Below, piece after piece: positions 40,676-53,339 of a stretch of 64,000 bases of DNA (the stretch's first letter is position 1; each line of letters begins with the position of its first letter). The notes beneath the pieces are model-generated. The model had not been told where the DNA came from and did not search any database. It saw nothing but the letters and a program-made list of their open reading frames with translations. The stretch spans positions 15,439,012 to 15,503,011 of the forward strand of contig NC_135564.1 of assembly GCF_964340395.1 (NCBI RefSeq), in the 5' to 3' direction. This DNA is from Glandiceps talaboti. Taxonomy: Eukaryota > Hemichordata > Enteropneusta > Spengelidae. Position numbers and translations under genes: made by a program.

Positions 40676-43651
40676 GAATAACATGCTATGCGTTCACCAG
40701 ATTGACCTACAGCCTAGCGTCATTCATAGAACAACCCATTGATGTATTTGTACAATGACAAACGGTGACTAGACTAATTAAATTCACTGTACAGTCATTG
40801 TAGTTTTGATGTGAAACGTGTGTTGTTAGGCAGCTCTAAATCTTTGTGGACAGAGAAGGTAACATATGACCCTATCGTTTGATAGGTAGCATCCATTATG
40901 TGAACTGGGTAGGCCTAGTCTCTATTTGGTATGAAGATCACAGCTACAAAGCAACAGGTGGCTGTTCAACTTAGTTTAATTACTCATTGGCCGATAACAT
41001 GCACCAGAAAACTGTTGAGTATATATTCTGAATCATTTTCTTTTCAATAGAGCAATCAGATATTATATATTACATCTGTCCTTACCCATAAATAAACATA
41101 ATAACGATCACACGATCCACATATACTATTACATGTATATATGGGTAAACAATCCATCCAACCTCAGACTACTAATGAATCGATTTTAGATATTAAATGC
41201 AGTAAAGTGTAAATGATTTCACCTGTTGACCTGAAAGATTTGTGAGTTGTAGCATGATCTAAATGGCAGTACATAAAACGCTAAAACATTTCTCGTCGTA
41301 GGCTCTCCGCTCATCACGCGCCAAAAGTAAGCGAGTGATAACGAGCGCCCCCAACAGCAACATCGTTTAAGCTATTTACTTATGTATTTCATCCCAGGAG
41401 AAGAAATTTCTAAATGTTTGTATTGAAATGTCCACCCTTTAAACTGATACTGAAATAGTGCATAATCATACTAATACGATATCCTGGTCAACTTCAAACA
41501 CACGGAATTTTTGTAATGTATTTGTTTCACCATAGCCATTTATCTTCAACGTCAACGGTTTGGCATTATCACTACATCCTGAATATAACCTTCAAAATGG
41601 TTTATTCTGTAACTTCAGGGTCTCTCGATCGATAATTATCTTTTTTCATACATGAATTATTTTTAACTCTTTCCAACAATTGAAACATACCGAATCTAAT
41701 CTAGCAACTAGTATAACCCTGGCTTATGCGGTTAAGTGCGGTACATTTCCTCGTATGTATTACTTAAAGATTGGCTGAATCGGTTTTTCCTAAGCAGTGC
41801 AATCAGATAATACATTTGTCCTTACCCAAACATATTAATTTCTCACAATTATACGTCACACATGCCATTCATACTAGTATATGGGTATACAACACAACCA
41901 TGATGACTCCGAATTTTTCATATATATCGACGCCATTAATTTGCTATGGATATATAAACATCTCAATCTCAATCAGTTTATTTCATAACAATAAGGCCAC
42001 AGGCCCAAAGAGCAAACAGTGATACAAACGTTTCAGTTCTTAGAGGGAGATTCCTCTCTATTTTTCATTGCAAAATAAATAAATGAAGCTAAATTATTTA
42101 GATAAGTTATATATATAAACATGATGCAATGTGATCCTATATTTTTAGTTCACTATATATCATTATGCATAATGGTATTACATAGTAATAATACAGTCAG
42201 AAGAACTTATAAATCTGGGTAGGAATAACACTACATGACTACCTTAGACACGACAAGTTAATAAGCCGACCGAAATTTGAACCACCAGTAAAATAGTTCA
42301 ACTACATAGTAACTAGATGTCCATACAATAGACATGCTGTTTTCAACGGTTAAGATACACATTATAATACAATATTGTGTGTTGGTATGATATTTTAGAA
42401 TTTAGTATTCTTTTTATTAGTCAGCAATTCATTTCATATACAAGAAGAACTGAGATGTTGAATTCAGCAAAGTGTAAATGATTTGACCTGTTGACGTAAA
42501 CGATTTGTTGTAGTATGACTCTACATTAATACAAAGCTCAGACCACTTGTACAATGGCAGTGCATACGGCTACAAGTAAGCGAGTGATAACAAGCGCCCC
42601 CACCGGCAAATCGTTTAGTCTATTTATCGTTGTATTACATCCCATTTTCCACATCAGGTTTGCATTGACATTTCCACCCTTTAAACTGATACTGAAATAG
42701 TATGGAACTGAAATAGTTTTCAAACACATGGAATGCTTTAATATACAAATTACTTGTTTGACCAAAGACGTCTTTCTCTAACGACTATTCTTTTATAACA
42801 TTGGCAGTACTTTCTGAATGTAGCCTTCAAAATGGTACTTCAGGGTCTTTCATATTTATCTTTGTTTTATATATGAACTGTTTTTACGTCTTTCCAACAA
42901 CTTAACCACACCGAATATAATCTAGCAATTGGTATAACCCTGGCAAGAAATTTATTTATCGATATAAGTAATTATAATACGAAATACTTATTTAATACCA
43001 ATGAATTTGATACACCGTGCAGTCTTGCTTTCAAATCGATGATCATGTTGTATCGGCGTCGATTACTTCTCAACTCGGTTTTGAACATTTGCAAATCTTC
43101 ACATGAACAACGGATCGGAGAACGAGAACGAGGTTACTGATCAAACGTCATCACTTCATTTGCCTGTAAAGTTCTTTCCTTCAGGACCTCGACCATTACT
43201 CTTGTACTATATTACGCTGTTGGCCATACAAAAGTGAAAGTGAGGCTGGTTTTCTCTGAGCAGAATTTGATGCCTACGAAGCCAAGCAAGAGGAATCATG
43301 TTTATCAACCTTACATCACAAGGTTTCTCTCAAGTAAAGATACAAAAATAGACTAGAAATCTGATGATAAATCTAAAGTTGATTTTGTTTATTCCAGATA
43401 ATGTACTGGAAATGCATGTTGAATAAAACTGTTATTTATGTACATAAATATTCTTATTAGGTTTCAGTTTAAATAGATATTGCTTGCCTGTAATATGCTA
43501 AGAAACTTTGCAATGATTTTGAAATGTGTTTCCGAAGTGTAATACAATATATACATATGTGGGAAAAGTTGCACATAATGACATCATGGCCTGATAGGAC
43601 CATTGGACTGATCTAGGATATCTAAAATCAAAAGACTAGAGCTTGATATAA

Positions 43652-43935
43652 CTGAGTCGCAATTCAACTTGTCAATGCCAAAGTGTAAGCATAGTATTAA
43701 TTCCACTGAACTTGACATGACTGGGTACTAAATTTGTATTTGTACAAGTACTGGCGTAGTACCGGTCCTTTTGAACTTGACGTGAGTGAGTCCTAATATA
43801 GTAGTGACCGAGTGCTAGCCTTGTACTAGTCCTGTACTAGTCCCGTCAAACAGTTGACCTTGATATGATTGAGTCCTAATTTGACGATGGCTAAGAGCTA
43901 GTCTAGCGATGGGCCTGGTTGACCTCAATATGACA
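43652..43935. repeat. Same 62-67 bp minisatellite, about 4 units, spacer 1
   Basis: Units near 43652, 43720, 43787 and 43869 with the TGAGTCCTAAT start and GCTAG-GTACTAG core. It leads directly into the tandem duplication. Confidence 0.72.
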
Positions 43936-45611
43936 AATAACATGCTATGTCTTCCCCTGGTTAACCTCACGTCTGGTGTAATGCATAGACCAAACCATTG
44001 ATGCATTCATTGGCACAACGCCAAACGTCTTCGTCTTGCAGCTAGACTAGTCCACTGTACAGTCAGTGTTGTTATTGTAGTTTTGATGTGACATGTTTGT
44101 CGCCTGACAGCTCTATAACTTGTGGACAAAGATTGTAACCTTTGACCCAAGTACTTGATATGTCCTTAAATAGCCTTTACCTGGTGTGCCTAACTAGGTA
44201 GCATTCCACTATATAAACGGGTATGGCATAGTCTCTAATTTGTGAGGAGATCGATGCTACAAATCCACAGGTGATTATTCAACTTATTGTAACTCATTGG
44301 CCGGTAACATGCATCAGAAAACTGTTGTATCTCTTCAAGTAGGTATTACTTAAGACCGACTGTATTGTGTTTTTCTAAGCAGACAATCATATATCAAACC
44401 TGTCCTTACCCAAACGCACAATTAGTTTCCAATAAGCATGCATCACACGTTCCACTAATACTTGTATGCAATACTGTCAACACCTTCTACAACACTGGCT
44501 CGGTCTATGAATACCATCAAATTTCCTTTCGCGGTGTTTCAGTTTATTCAACAATACAAACGCATTGAGATGGTGTCCCAGATTTTCCTGTAGACCCTTC
44601 ATTTTTATTTCACAATATTTTGACACACATAATAAAGGTTACATGTTGAAAATAAAGTGAGAGCAAACATGGTTTGAAATCAGTCTATAACTACCCAAAA
44701 TACTACTGTGGCCAATTTCGGGTATGATCCTAGCTATAGATGTTTTGTTTAAATACAATTTATCTTAATTACATCAAAGGCAAACTGACCTCAAGAAAAG
44801 GACCTCAATATGACTAATAACTTGCTATGTGTTCCCCTGGTTGACCTCAAGTCTAGTGTCATAAATAGGAACAAACCATTGATGCATTGGCACAATGCCA
44901 AACGTCTTCGTCGTTGTCTAGACTAGTCCACTGTACAGTCAGTGTTGTCATTGTAGATTTGATGTGACATTTGTGTCGCCAGACAGCTCTGTAACTTGTG
45001 GACAAAGAATGTAACCTTTGACCCGAGTACTTGATATGTCCTTAAATAGCCTTTACCTGGTGTGCCTAACTAGGTAGCATTCCACTATATAAACGGGTAT
45101 GGCATAGTCTCTAATTTGTGAGGAGATCTCTGCTACAAATCCACAGGTGGTTATTCAACTTATTGTAATTCATTGGCCGATAACATGCATCAGAAAACTG
45201 TTGTATCTCTCCTAGTATGTATTACTTAAGACCGACTGTATTGTGTTTTCCTAAGCGGACAATCAGATATTAAACCTGTCCTTACCCAAACGCGCAATTA
45301 GCTTCCAATAATCATGCATCACACGTTCCACTCATACTTGTATGCAATACTGTCAACACCTTCTACAACCCTGGATCGGTCTATGAATACCACCAAATTT
45401 CCTTTCGCAGTGTTTTAGTTTATTCAACAATACAAACGCATTGAGATGGTGTCCCACATTTTCCTGTAGGCCCGACCCTTCATTTTTTTTCCACAATATT
45501 TTGACACACATAATAAAGGTTACATGTTGAAAATAAAGTGAGAACAAATATGGTTTAAAATCACTCTATAACTACCCAAAATACAGCTGTGGCCAGATTC
45601 GGGTATGATCC
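43921..45611. repeat. Tandem duplication of about 811 bp inside spacer 1
   Basis: 43921-44731 and 44801-45611 align at an offset of about 880 bp, clearly diverged from each other (roughly 90% or more by eye). They share GACCTCAATATGAC at the start, CTTAAATAGCCTTTACCTGG in the middle and CGGGTATGATCC at the end. A more distant third copy begins near 40670. The pair is repeated at 60003-61693 in spacer 2. Confidence 0.75.
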
Positions 45612-45980
45612 TTAATTACACCAATTTCAAATATAATTGACTTGAAAAAGAAATATAGAAAAGTTCAGGCCAGTTTTATACAATTTGACAGGTTCTACGT
45701 TGTATTTCCTTCTTTCTTTAACGTTTCATTTTTATGGAAATTTGGAACTTAGCGTAGTGATGCCAGTAAATCATTTCAAGTATTGTTCACAAAGAATAGA
45801 ATGATGCAATTCTATGTAATAGCTATATGATGAATACATACTAATCCAAACGAATAAACAGGCCAAAATAATTGCCCACTTTGCTCTCTTTTTAATTTTT
45901 TGAATTTTGTATGAGTGTTTCTACTACAAATGTATTATAATTACCGACTACTTAAGACATCTCCTGTGACTGACCCACAG

Positions 45981-46135
45981 GTACACTTCTCTTTTTGTCA
46001 CACCCCATAGCACGTCACTGACTTCCTTTCAAATGTTAATGTAACACAGACCGCCATCGCCATTCCTCCTTCTCAGTACAAGTGGTCATTATTGCTCATG
46101 ATCTAGTACGGATTTGACTGTCTCGAAATATTGAA
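45981..46135 (+). promoter_or_regulatory. 5' flank of NLR copy B conserved with copies A and C
   Basis: The stretch before the DED start is recognisable in copy A (about 29777-29922) although most other flanking sequence there is diverged. Shared blocks include GACTTCCTTTCAAATGTTAA and CAGACCGCCAT. It probably holds the 5' UTR and perhaps promoter-proximal elements. No TATA motif is obvious. Confidence 0.35.
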
Positions 46136-49100
46136 ATGGCATTTAAAATCCACCCATTACGTAAACTTTACCACGAGCTCAATCACGAACTGGGCGAAGG
46201 TGAGCATGAGGATCTTAAAAACCTTCTACGTGGTCAACAAATTTCGGCATGGGACATGTCATCATTGACCAAACCAGTGGACGTCTTTATCAAATTGGAG
46301 GAAAATGGTTATATTAAGGAAGACAATTTAGACTTGCTAAAGGCGTTATTGAAAAAAATTCGAAGACCTCCACTAGTACAAAAAGTTGAAGACTTCGAGA
46401 AAGAAAGGGAAAATCGTCAGGATGAACTTTGCCACAAGTTATCTGAAACAAGTAAGTTTACTTGTAAACAAGACTATAAATCATTTCTGTGTTACGTAGA
46501 CATTGGAAACTGTTTTATGTTTTGACATATATAGTAACTCTTCAAGTGACGACGACTTCAAACATGAAATTCGGACAGAACACCTCAAAGCCCTACTCAT
46601 AGTGCATTATTTATTGTACATAGTATGTATCTTTATTCATCGTAATTGTGATTACTAAAAATGAAGTGATTTTTAAAAATTGAAACTAACAATGTTTGAA
46701 TGCAAAATGGTGAAAGTTGTTAAATGCATGAAAAAAAAAATCTATAAAATCTTAATCGATCTACCATGAAAGGACTTTAGTATGCAACATGTACTTCCTT
46801 CACATTTACATTTAATGTTAAATGAAATCGTTACCTATCAATTTAACGACAAAATTATCCCAAATTATCCATAGGCGACAATAGTATACTGATGAAGTAA
46901 AGAAACATCAATAATCACCATAATTAAAATTTCTTTACATTAAACAACATTACGGCTGAAAGTTCACAAATTTTGTTAAAGATGAAATAGTTTCTTTATT
47001 GTAGATATGCGTGAGAAAGAAACACTAAGAACCGCGCGCAATACTGATCTTCGTAGGTTACAATGCACTAAGATTTCAGAGGTTTGTTTTGCATCAAGCT
47101 TTCGATCTGTCTTGGTCGACGATCCTCATCAGAATGACAGTGTCATAGTTACAGCTGGCCACTAGGTGGCGGTATGACCGAGGAATGGTCAGAGTTTTTA
47201 AATATACCCATTGAACAAACATGTTACGACTGTATGCTGATTTGATATTATCTAGTCACTATAATGTAGGTAACAAGTAGTGTAGTAACGCCTGGGATAG
47301 ATTTTCACACAAAATAACTCTGATTTCAGAAATTACTAATTCGCCCAACTTGCTTTATATACTAGCACAACGTTGGGGTAGTTATGTTAACCAACAATGT
47401 CTTGTACTTATATCAATTAACAAACACAGTAGTATTAAGGCCATATAGTGACACTGAATCGCTGAACACATTACGATGGCGGTTCAGATTAATAATTCCA
47501 TAATTTGGAATGTGTTTACATTTTATTTACGATAATTAAACCCCGATTACAACAGTAAGACTTGCCTACTAGACTCGAAAGACTAATGCTAGTACACTTT
47601 TTCAGCTATTCTAATTATCAATTCACTTTGAATTTTGAATTTTTGCTTGTCCTCAAGGATAGTTGAAATAGTGTTGTAGCATGGGTCTACGGGTAGGCTA
47701 CAGGAAGCCATATCTTATCTCTACATTATTGTGTCAATAGAAAAACTCCCCGGGTGAGAGAATGAAATTCACCTCATTTACATATGCCCCTCAAATTTCA
47801 GAAGAGAATGTTCCTACTCTCCCTCAACGTGTAATATAATGTAAATATGCAAAGTGACTTGTATGACATTCAGGTGTCTCTGGTTAAGGGAATCCATTTC
47901 TTTTACTTGTTTGATGAAAGATATTAAGTATCAGATATATAACATCTCAGTTAATTGGATATCTATGTTGGAGGCCATAGTAAAATTAGATTGTTATTAA
48001 TGTGTATGTACATTAATGAATGTAAGTTTAGCCATAAAATCTTGTGTCATATTGCAGACAGTGAGAAGAAAGAAAACCAATGAGTTCGTCTTTCTTCTTA
48101 TTATCTGTACTATCGAAATAATAACAAATCAAAGTTAGATACATTTATGTACATACACATATCAAATAACAAACTATGGGTTGGCAAGGTATATAATTTA
48201 TGTTTGATTAATTACTGTTATTGACCTTTCATCTTACATCAAATGAAATGTTACATTTCCAACACAGGTACTAGAACACATTGAACTAATATACGCATTT
48301 TAAAAACATGAGAAAATAACTCCAGTTCTCCTACTCTTCTTTCAGGCATTAGCACTATTGTGCATAATAAACATGGATCACCTGTAAAACAGCATGAGGC
48401 GTCAATGGTAGAACCCATAATGCAAGGTATAGTTATAAACAGGGATACACAACTATTTTCATATGATACAACAATGTTCGACCAACTGCATCTCTTAGCC
48501 TGTCTGAAGCTGTGCTACAACTACCAACTAGTAGCAAGTTTCTCTGTTGACCACCATGCAATCTTTCATTCCCTGATGTTTAATTAATAGTATACATTTC
48601 ACCAGTGGTGTTTTAAGTAGAGTCTTCAGGATAGGGGCATTGTGGGATATCTAATCTGATAGAATAAACAACGTTAACATTGTAATGTTGTATGATGTTC
48701 TAGTTTCTAATTTAACATCAAATGTTGCAGTTGCTTGCTTACCGTCTGAATGAATGAGTGAGTGAGTGAGTGTATGTGTGTCATTGTCTGTGTACTGACT
48801 AGCCAGCCTTGATCTTAGCAACAATTTGTTTACAATTAAATATCAAAAAATGAAAGATTACACTGTAATCAATAGAGAAACTTGCTGTTAGTAGAAAGTT
48901 TCAGCACAGCTTGAGACAGGCTAAGTGATACAGTTGGTCGAACATTGTTGTAAACAGTAACACGTGACGAACTGTGCATAATGATATGTAGTAGATACTA
49001 TTAATCAGGTCAGGTATGGTAATGTCGTATATTTGTCAAATTGAGAATAATAATGCCACAGCATTGTTGCCAGAAGAACCAAGAATTGTGTTATTATTCA

Positions 49101-52100
49101 GATTTAGTACAATGTAATACGTATTCCTTGGGTAAATCATACTAGAAACACCAATGTTGAATTGAAGTTAGATGACAGAAATTAAGGTTGATAAAGTTAA
49201 GAGAGAGATGATGTGACAAACATATGCCAACTTACTACATCAGCAAAATGATTCAACTAAAACAGTAACAAGGTGTCCATACAATGTACATGTTATGCAT
49301 TCATTTGATTCACAATGAGGAATCAGGTGTTGCGTGTAGTTTCATTCACCCAATTACACTTGACATGAACGATTTAAGGTAAAAAAGATAACAATTGTAT
49401 GACGTCTGTGCAGTTCCTTGTACCATTTGAGTTGGGTCAAGCACTACAAATAAAAATATGTATGAGAAAAGATTTCACAGACTTTAGTAAGAACTCTGCG
49501 ATTATACATCTTCCCTAGTATTACTTAGGCGAATCGGACCCTATGCATGTGGTTTTCCTGTCGTTTCGTTTAGTTTGAACTTGATTTTTTGATGTCAATA
49601 TAACTGCCGAGTGTTTCAGAGTTCTCCTTTCAGGAGAAGAGCCCCCAGTTGTGACTTTGGGTAACTGAGTAACCACCGTCGAGTATATGTATTATTGAAT
49701 GACGTCACATTTAAATATCAGCTGAAAGTTAATGTTATTAATTATAATTATTTGGAATGTTGTGATGATGTACCAGGTCATCAAATGCAATGTACGCTTT
49801 AAGAAAATACACAAACGAAAGTATGTCGAAAAAATACAGAAAAATATATAGTCCAAATCACAGCTACAAGCCCCTTAATTTTCACATTTGCTAGAGCTGC
49901 CAGTTGTGTCACTATTATCTCACTGTACACCATACTATAGCGGGCAGAATATGTCTGTGATTTCTTTAATTTTAGATTGTGTGTCTAAAGCTAATCCAAA
50001 ATTTGTATGTCGTGAATGCCTCATATGTGTGGGTTTGTTATTCATCAAAATAGAAAACAGACATTTTGTACAGGAAATCTAATTGCTTTAGTGGATTGAT
50101 GTAAAATCAGTTGTATTGAATATAAGTATAGCACAGTGCTGCTAGAGATCACTTTTCAAACAAAAAAATGAATTTCTACGTCACAATTACGATTGTCCTA
50201 TAATATTCGATGCCTCTAATTACAAATATAATAAAGTCATGCAATGATCAAATATCAGTGCTATATACAGAGTTTTTAAAATCAGTTTGAATGGAAATGG
50301 ATAAAACTGTATGGGAAAACAAGTTCACTTCGCAAATGTTTTAGTATGTAGAACATTCAGCTGGGTCGATAATATCGTCAACTCAACTGAATATTTTAAA
50401 AACAATGCAAGTAAAGTGTTGACGTGTAAACATAGAAAATTGTGTGTTTTATTGCAGATCCTGATGTGATGAAAGCTGCTGACATATGTGAAACGGAACT
50501 ACGACACTATTATGAAAATCATTATGCTGAAATCTATCCCATGCCTTATCGTGACGACACACTGAAACTTGACGATACATATACATCGCTGACCTTAGAA
50601 ACGAAATCAGGTAAAAATCACTTTGAGAGAGAAGAACTTTTTGCCCACGACGACGACAGTAGGAATCCAACAAGAATACTAATAGAGGGTGATCCTGGAT
50701 ATGGAAAGTCAACGTTTTGTAAGAAATTGGCTTATGATTGGTCAAGAGAAAAGTGTGACTTTCTGAAACAGTTTAAATTACTATTTTGCCTAGAAATGAA
50801 AGAAATAAAACCATGTATTAGAGAGTCGATCGTTGATACATTACTTCCGGAAGATAGCACTCTGATTGATAATTGGGATCACTTGTTCAAATACATCAAA
50901 TGTAATCAAGAGAAAGTGTGTTTTGTGTTGGATGGATGGGATGAAAAGTCAGAGAGTTTAAAGTCAGAGGTAGATAATATAATCCAGGACAAAATGCTAT
51001 GTAATTGTAAAGTAGTTGTTACATCTCGTAAAATAAGAGGTGATATTAGTGACATGCACGACGCAGGAAAATCAAAGCAACGTAGCCGTGGAAGCAAGTT
51101 ACAACGAAACGTACACTTCAACAGAAAGCTGACTCTGAATGGGTTTACTGTGAGTGCGTTGAAACAGTATGTGACAAAGCACTTTGAGAATGTTGCCAGA
51201 CCTGACGCTTCAAGAGCACTTTTCGGCCAAATCGAAATGTCAAGTAAGAAAGACGAGATAATGAGCTTGTTAAAGTGTCCTTTGAATGTATGTTTTTTTT
51301 GCATTGCTTTTATGTCGCCAGAGTCAGACATAATAACTAAAATTACTTCTTTATATGACAAGATAATAGAATTAATCATTGAAGGGTATTGTGAGAAATA
51401 TGACAAGAATGACCCAGCCACAAAAGATGATATCAACAGACAGATATTGTTTCTCGGGGAATTGTCAACGATGGCGTTAATCGAAGATGTTATAAAATTT
51501 GATGCTAAAGAACTGAAATTTCAAGAAAACGCAGATGTAGCTCGGATGGGATTTCTTTCAACATATGACAACAATACCAAATTTTCTACTGAACCAGCTG
51601 CAGCAGGATACATCATTCATCACAAATCGTTTAAGGAATTCCTAGCAGCAAAATATATTACTTATTTGTGTCACACAAACCGTGATGAATTTGCTTCCGT
51701 TGTCAGAAAACTGTACGAGAAGGATTGTTGGAACAGTGAACAAGTTTTTCGATTTATTTCTGGATTATTGGACGAGGATACTAAACTTCTATTTGAATGC
51801 TTAAGGGATGCAAAGTTTCCTGTGCTATTGCGATGCCTTGTTGAAACAGGCTGTACAGCAATTCTAGTGAAGTCATGCATCAATGCTTTGAGTAAGGACA
51901 GCGTTCTTATATTTCTGAGGGCACACTCGTTTCAAGAAATTCGTGTCTGCCAGCAAATCGTTACGCATCCAGAATTCATGCCTAAGCGGATTGGTTTTTT
52001 CATGGTAGATTTGTTGAGTGTGTGCAAACTTGACACATTCATGCCATTGTTACATGCATTGGCTTCGAAAGCTTCCAAACTTCGTGTATGGTTCTACTTC

Positions 52101-53339
52101 ATAACCCCGAAGTGTGAGGATTACCCTATAATGGAAACAATGGAATCAACATCATTGAAGTCAGACCATTACTGTAAAGGTCTGGTATCAATAGATGAAC
52201 CCGTCAACAGTGACAATAAAGTGTGTGAAGCTAAGGCAATGAAATCATTCACATCAGAAGACTTCAAGTCGATATTATCAAGATTTAAGCAGATTGGAAT
52301 GGAAAATGTAGTCGATGAAATCAGAGTTCGATGTGCTTCAGTTCCATATGATGAATTTCCACGTATCCTTGATTGTCTGGATAGCAAAGACTGGTTGAAG
52401 TTTATGACGCTAGAACTTCCTAACCAATCCACCGATATCGATGACGCTGTATCGTCAGGAATTCCACTGAATTATACGCTCAAGTCTTGTACAGAATTAA
52501 ACCGAAGACGTGATAAAAACCAGTGGCAGGTTACAAGATTGACGTATACACCAGCCAGAATTCAATTCAAAAGCTTTAGCCCACGACATTACAGTTCAAT
52601 TGCGAATTTGTATGACATCTCAGTAAAAGATTACAATATGCCAAACTTATTTGACAATATATCTGAGTTTCTTGAATCTGATTGTGAAAAGGCTTTTAAG
52701 ATCTCATTGTCTAATTGCCAACTAACCCAGAATGATTATGTGAAACTATGCACAAAGATGTCAAACTGTTCGAAGCTTAGCACCTTGAGATTAATATGTA
52801 ATAAGTCAACGGGAGATAAACCGCTGAATGTCGATGACTTTGTCACCTTTGCTGAAAGTGTAACTAAGTTACCACGTTTAAAAATCCTGTCCATTGGCGA
52901 CTGGAGGTTTCCAGAATACAGTGACCCCTCTGGTAGATGGAAAGATGCGTGGGTGAAATTCTTCGGTGAACTGAGGGTACATGAAGTCGATCTAAATAAT
53001 TGTCTACCTTCCAATCGTCCAACATCAAGTAGACAGACATATCCCCCCATCGACGGTCTATGCAAAGCAATATCAATGTCTGGTAGCAACCCAAGTCACT
53101 CTGATACTGATAGTCTAAATGCAGCTGATACTGGTGGATCAGACAAATATGATCTCACGTACATAGATCTTTCAAGAAACAAACTGACTGTAGGTGATGT
53201 ATTGCAATTACAGAAAGCTGGATTGCTTGATGATGACAGTAAACCTACCATATTCTTATACTATTGTACAGTTAACGAAGAAAGTGCGAAGATTTTGAAA
53301 CACTACCGTTGGCATTCTAACCTGAAAATAGAAAACTAA
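46136..53339 (+). CDS. NLR copy B: DED-NACHT receptor-like protein, about 1092 aa
   Basis: Proposed exons: 46136-46451 (DED), 48346-48426 (linker) and 50458-53339, all joined in phase 1. The DED (about residues 1-105) resembles caspase-8/FADD-type domains: VFIKLEENGYIKEDNLDLLK, then RRPPLVQKVEDFE. The large exon has Walker A GDPGYGKST (about 210-218), Walker B VLDGWDE (289-295) and VVVTSRK (318-324). A helical region follows, then a few leucine-rich-repeat-like stretches near the C-terminus (LSNCQLTQND, LKILSIGDWRF, LTYIDLSRNKLTVGD). NLRs are cytosolic ATP-binding sensors; a DED suggests signalling to caspase-8-like or FADD-like partners (inference). Its ligand is unknown. The linker exons used by copy A are damaged here, and this 81-nt exon seems to replace them. 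The frame is fully open. AATAAA lies at 54007-54012. Exon joins are predicted, not shown by transcripts. Confidence 0.82.
47190..47406. repeat. Intron 1 segment, inverted in copy A, same orientation in copy C
   Basis: Counterpart of 30347-30566 in reverse complement. Copy C (about 63565-63725) has it in this orientation with an internal loss of roughly 50 bp. Confidence 0.62.
47802..47830 (+). pseudogene. Remnant of a lost linker exon in NLR copy B
   Basis: After TTTCAG the text AAGAGAATGTTCCTACTCTC matches the start of the copy A exon at 31175, then joins sequence that in copy A lies after that exon's donor. About 110 bp, most of the exon and its donor, are missing. Confidence 0.6.
48346..48426 (+). 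CDS. Linker exon of NLR copy B
   Basis: 81 nt between TTTCAG and GTATAG, phase 1 on both sides, encoding STIVHNKHGSPVKQHEASM-type linker text. It joins the DED exon to the NACHT exon in frame. No equivalent was recognised in copy A. Confidence 0.6.
48469..48950. mobile_element. 482-bp MITE with long terminal inverted repeats and TA duplication, NLR copy B
   Basis: The ends carry CAACAATGTTCGACCAACTG and its perfect complement. Imperfect pairing extends about 118 bp from each end. TA lies on both sides (48467-48468 and 48951-48952), and copy A reads across an apparent empty site near 32290. TA duplication fits the Tc1/mariner superfamily. No transposase. A short GAGT run lies inside (48755-48780). 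Confidence 0.78.

Larger units (their letters stand above)
37257..46135. repeat. NLR inter-gene spacer 1 (block to 46191 near-identical to 53340-62273)
   Basis: 8.9 kb without a supportable gene. Short open frames recur at the same offset in spacer 2 only because the DNA is duplicated. Scanning by eye I find about 16 single-base differences and one 1-base gap against spacer 2; identity continues 56 bp into the next DED exon. Candidate poly(A) signal for gene A: AATAAA at 37924-37929. Internal structure: a 62-bp minisatellite (40251-40675), a second array (43652-43935) and a tandem duplication (43921-44731 with 44801-45611). Confidence 0.85.

Noticed and set aside
37326-46118. Repeated short open frames in the NLR spacer that recur about 16.08 kb later
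   Set aside because: They are kept only because the whole spacer is nearly identical. They have no family similarity, and one pair even differs in length through a 1-base gap.
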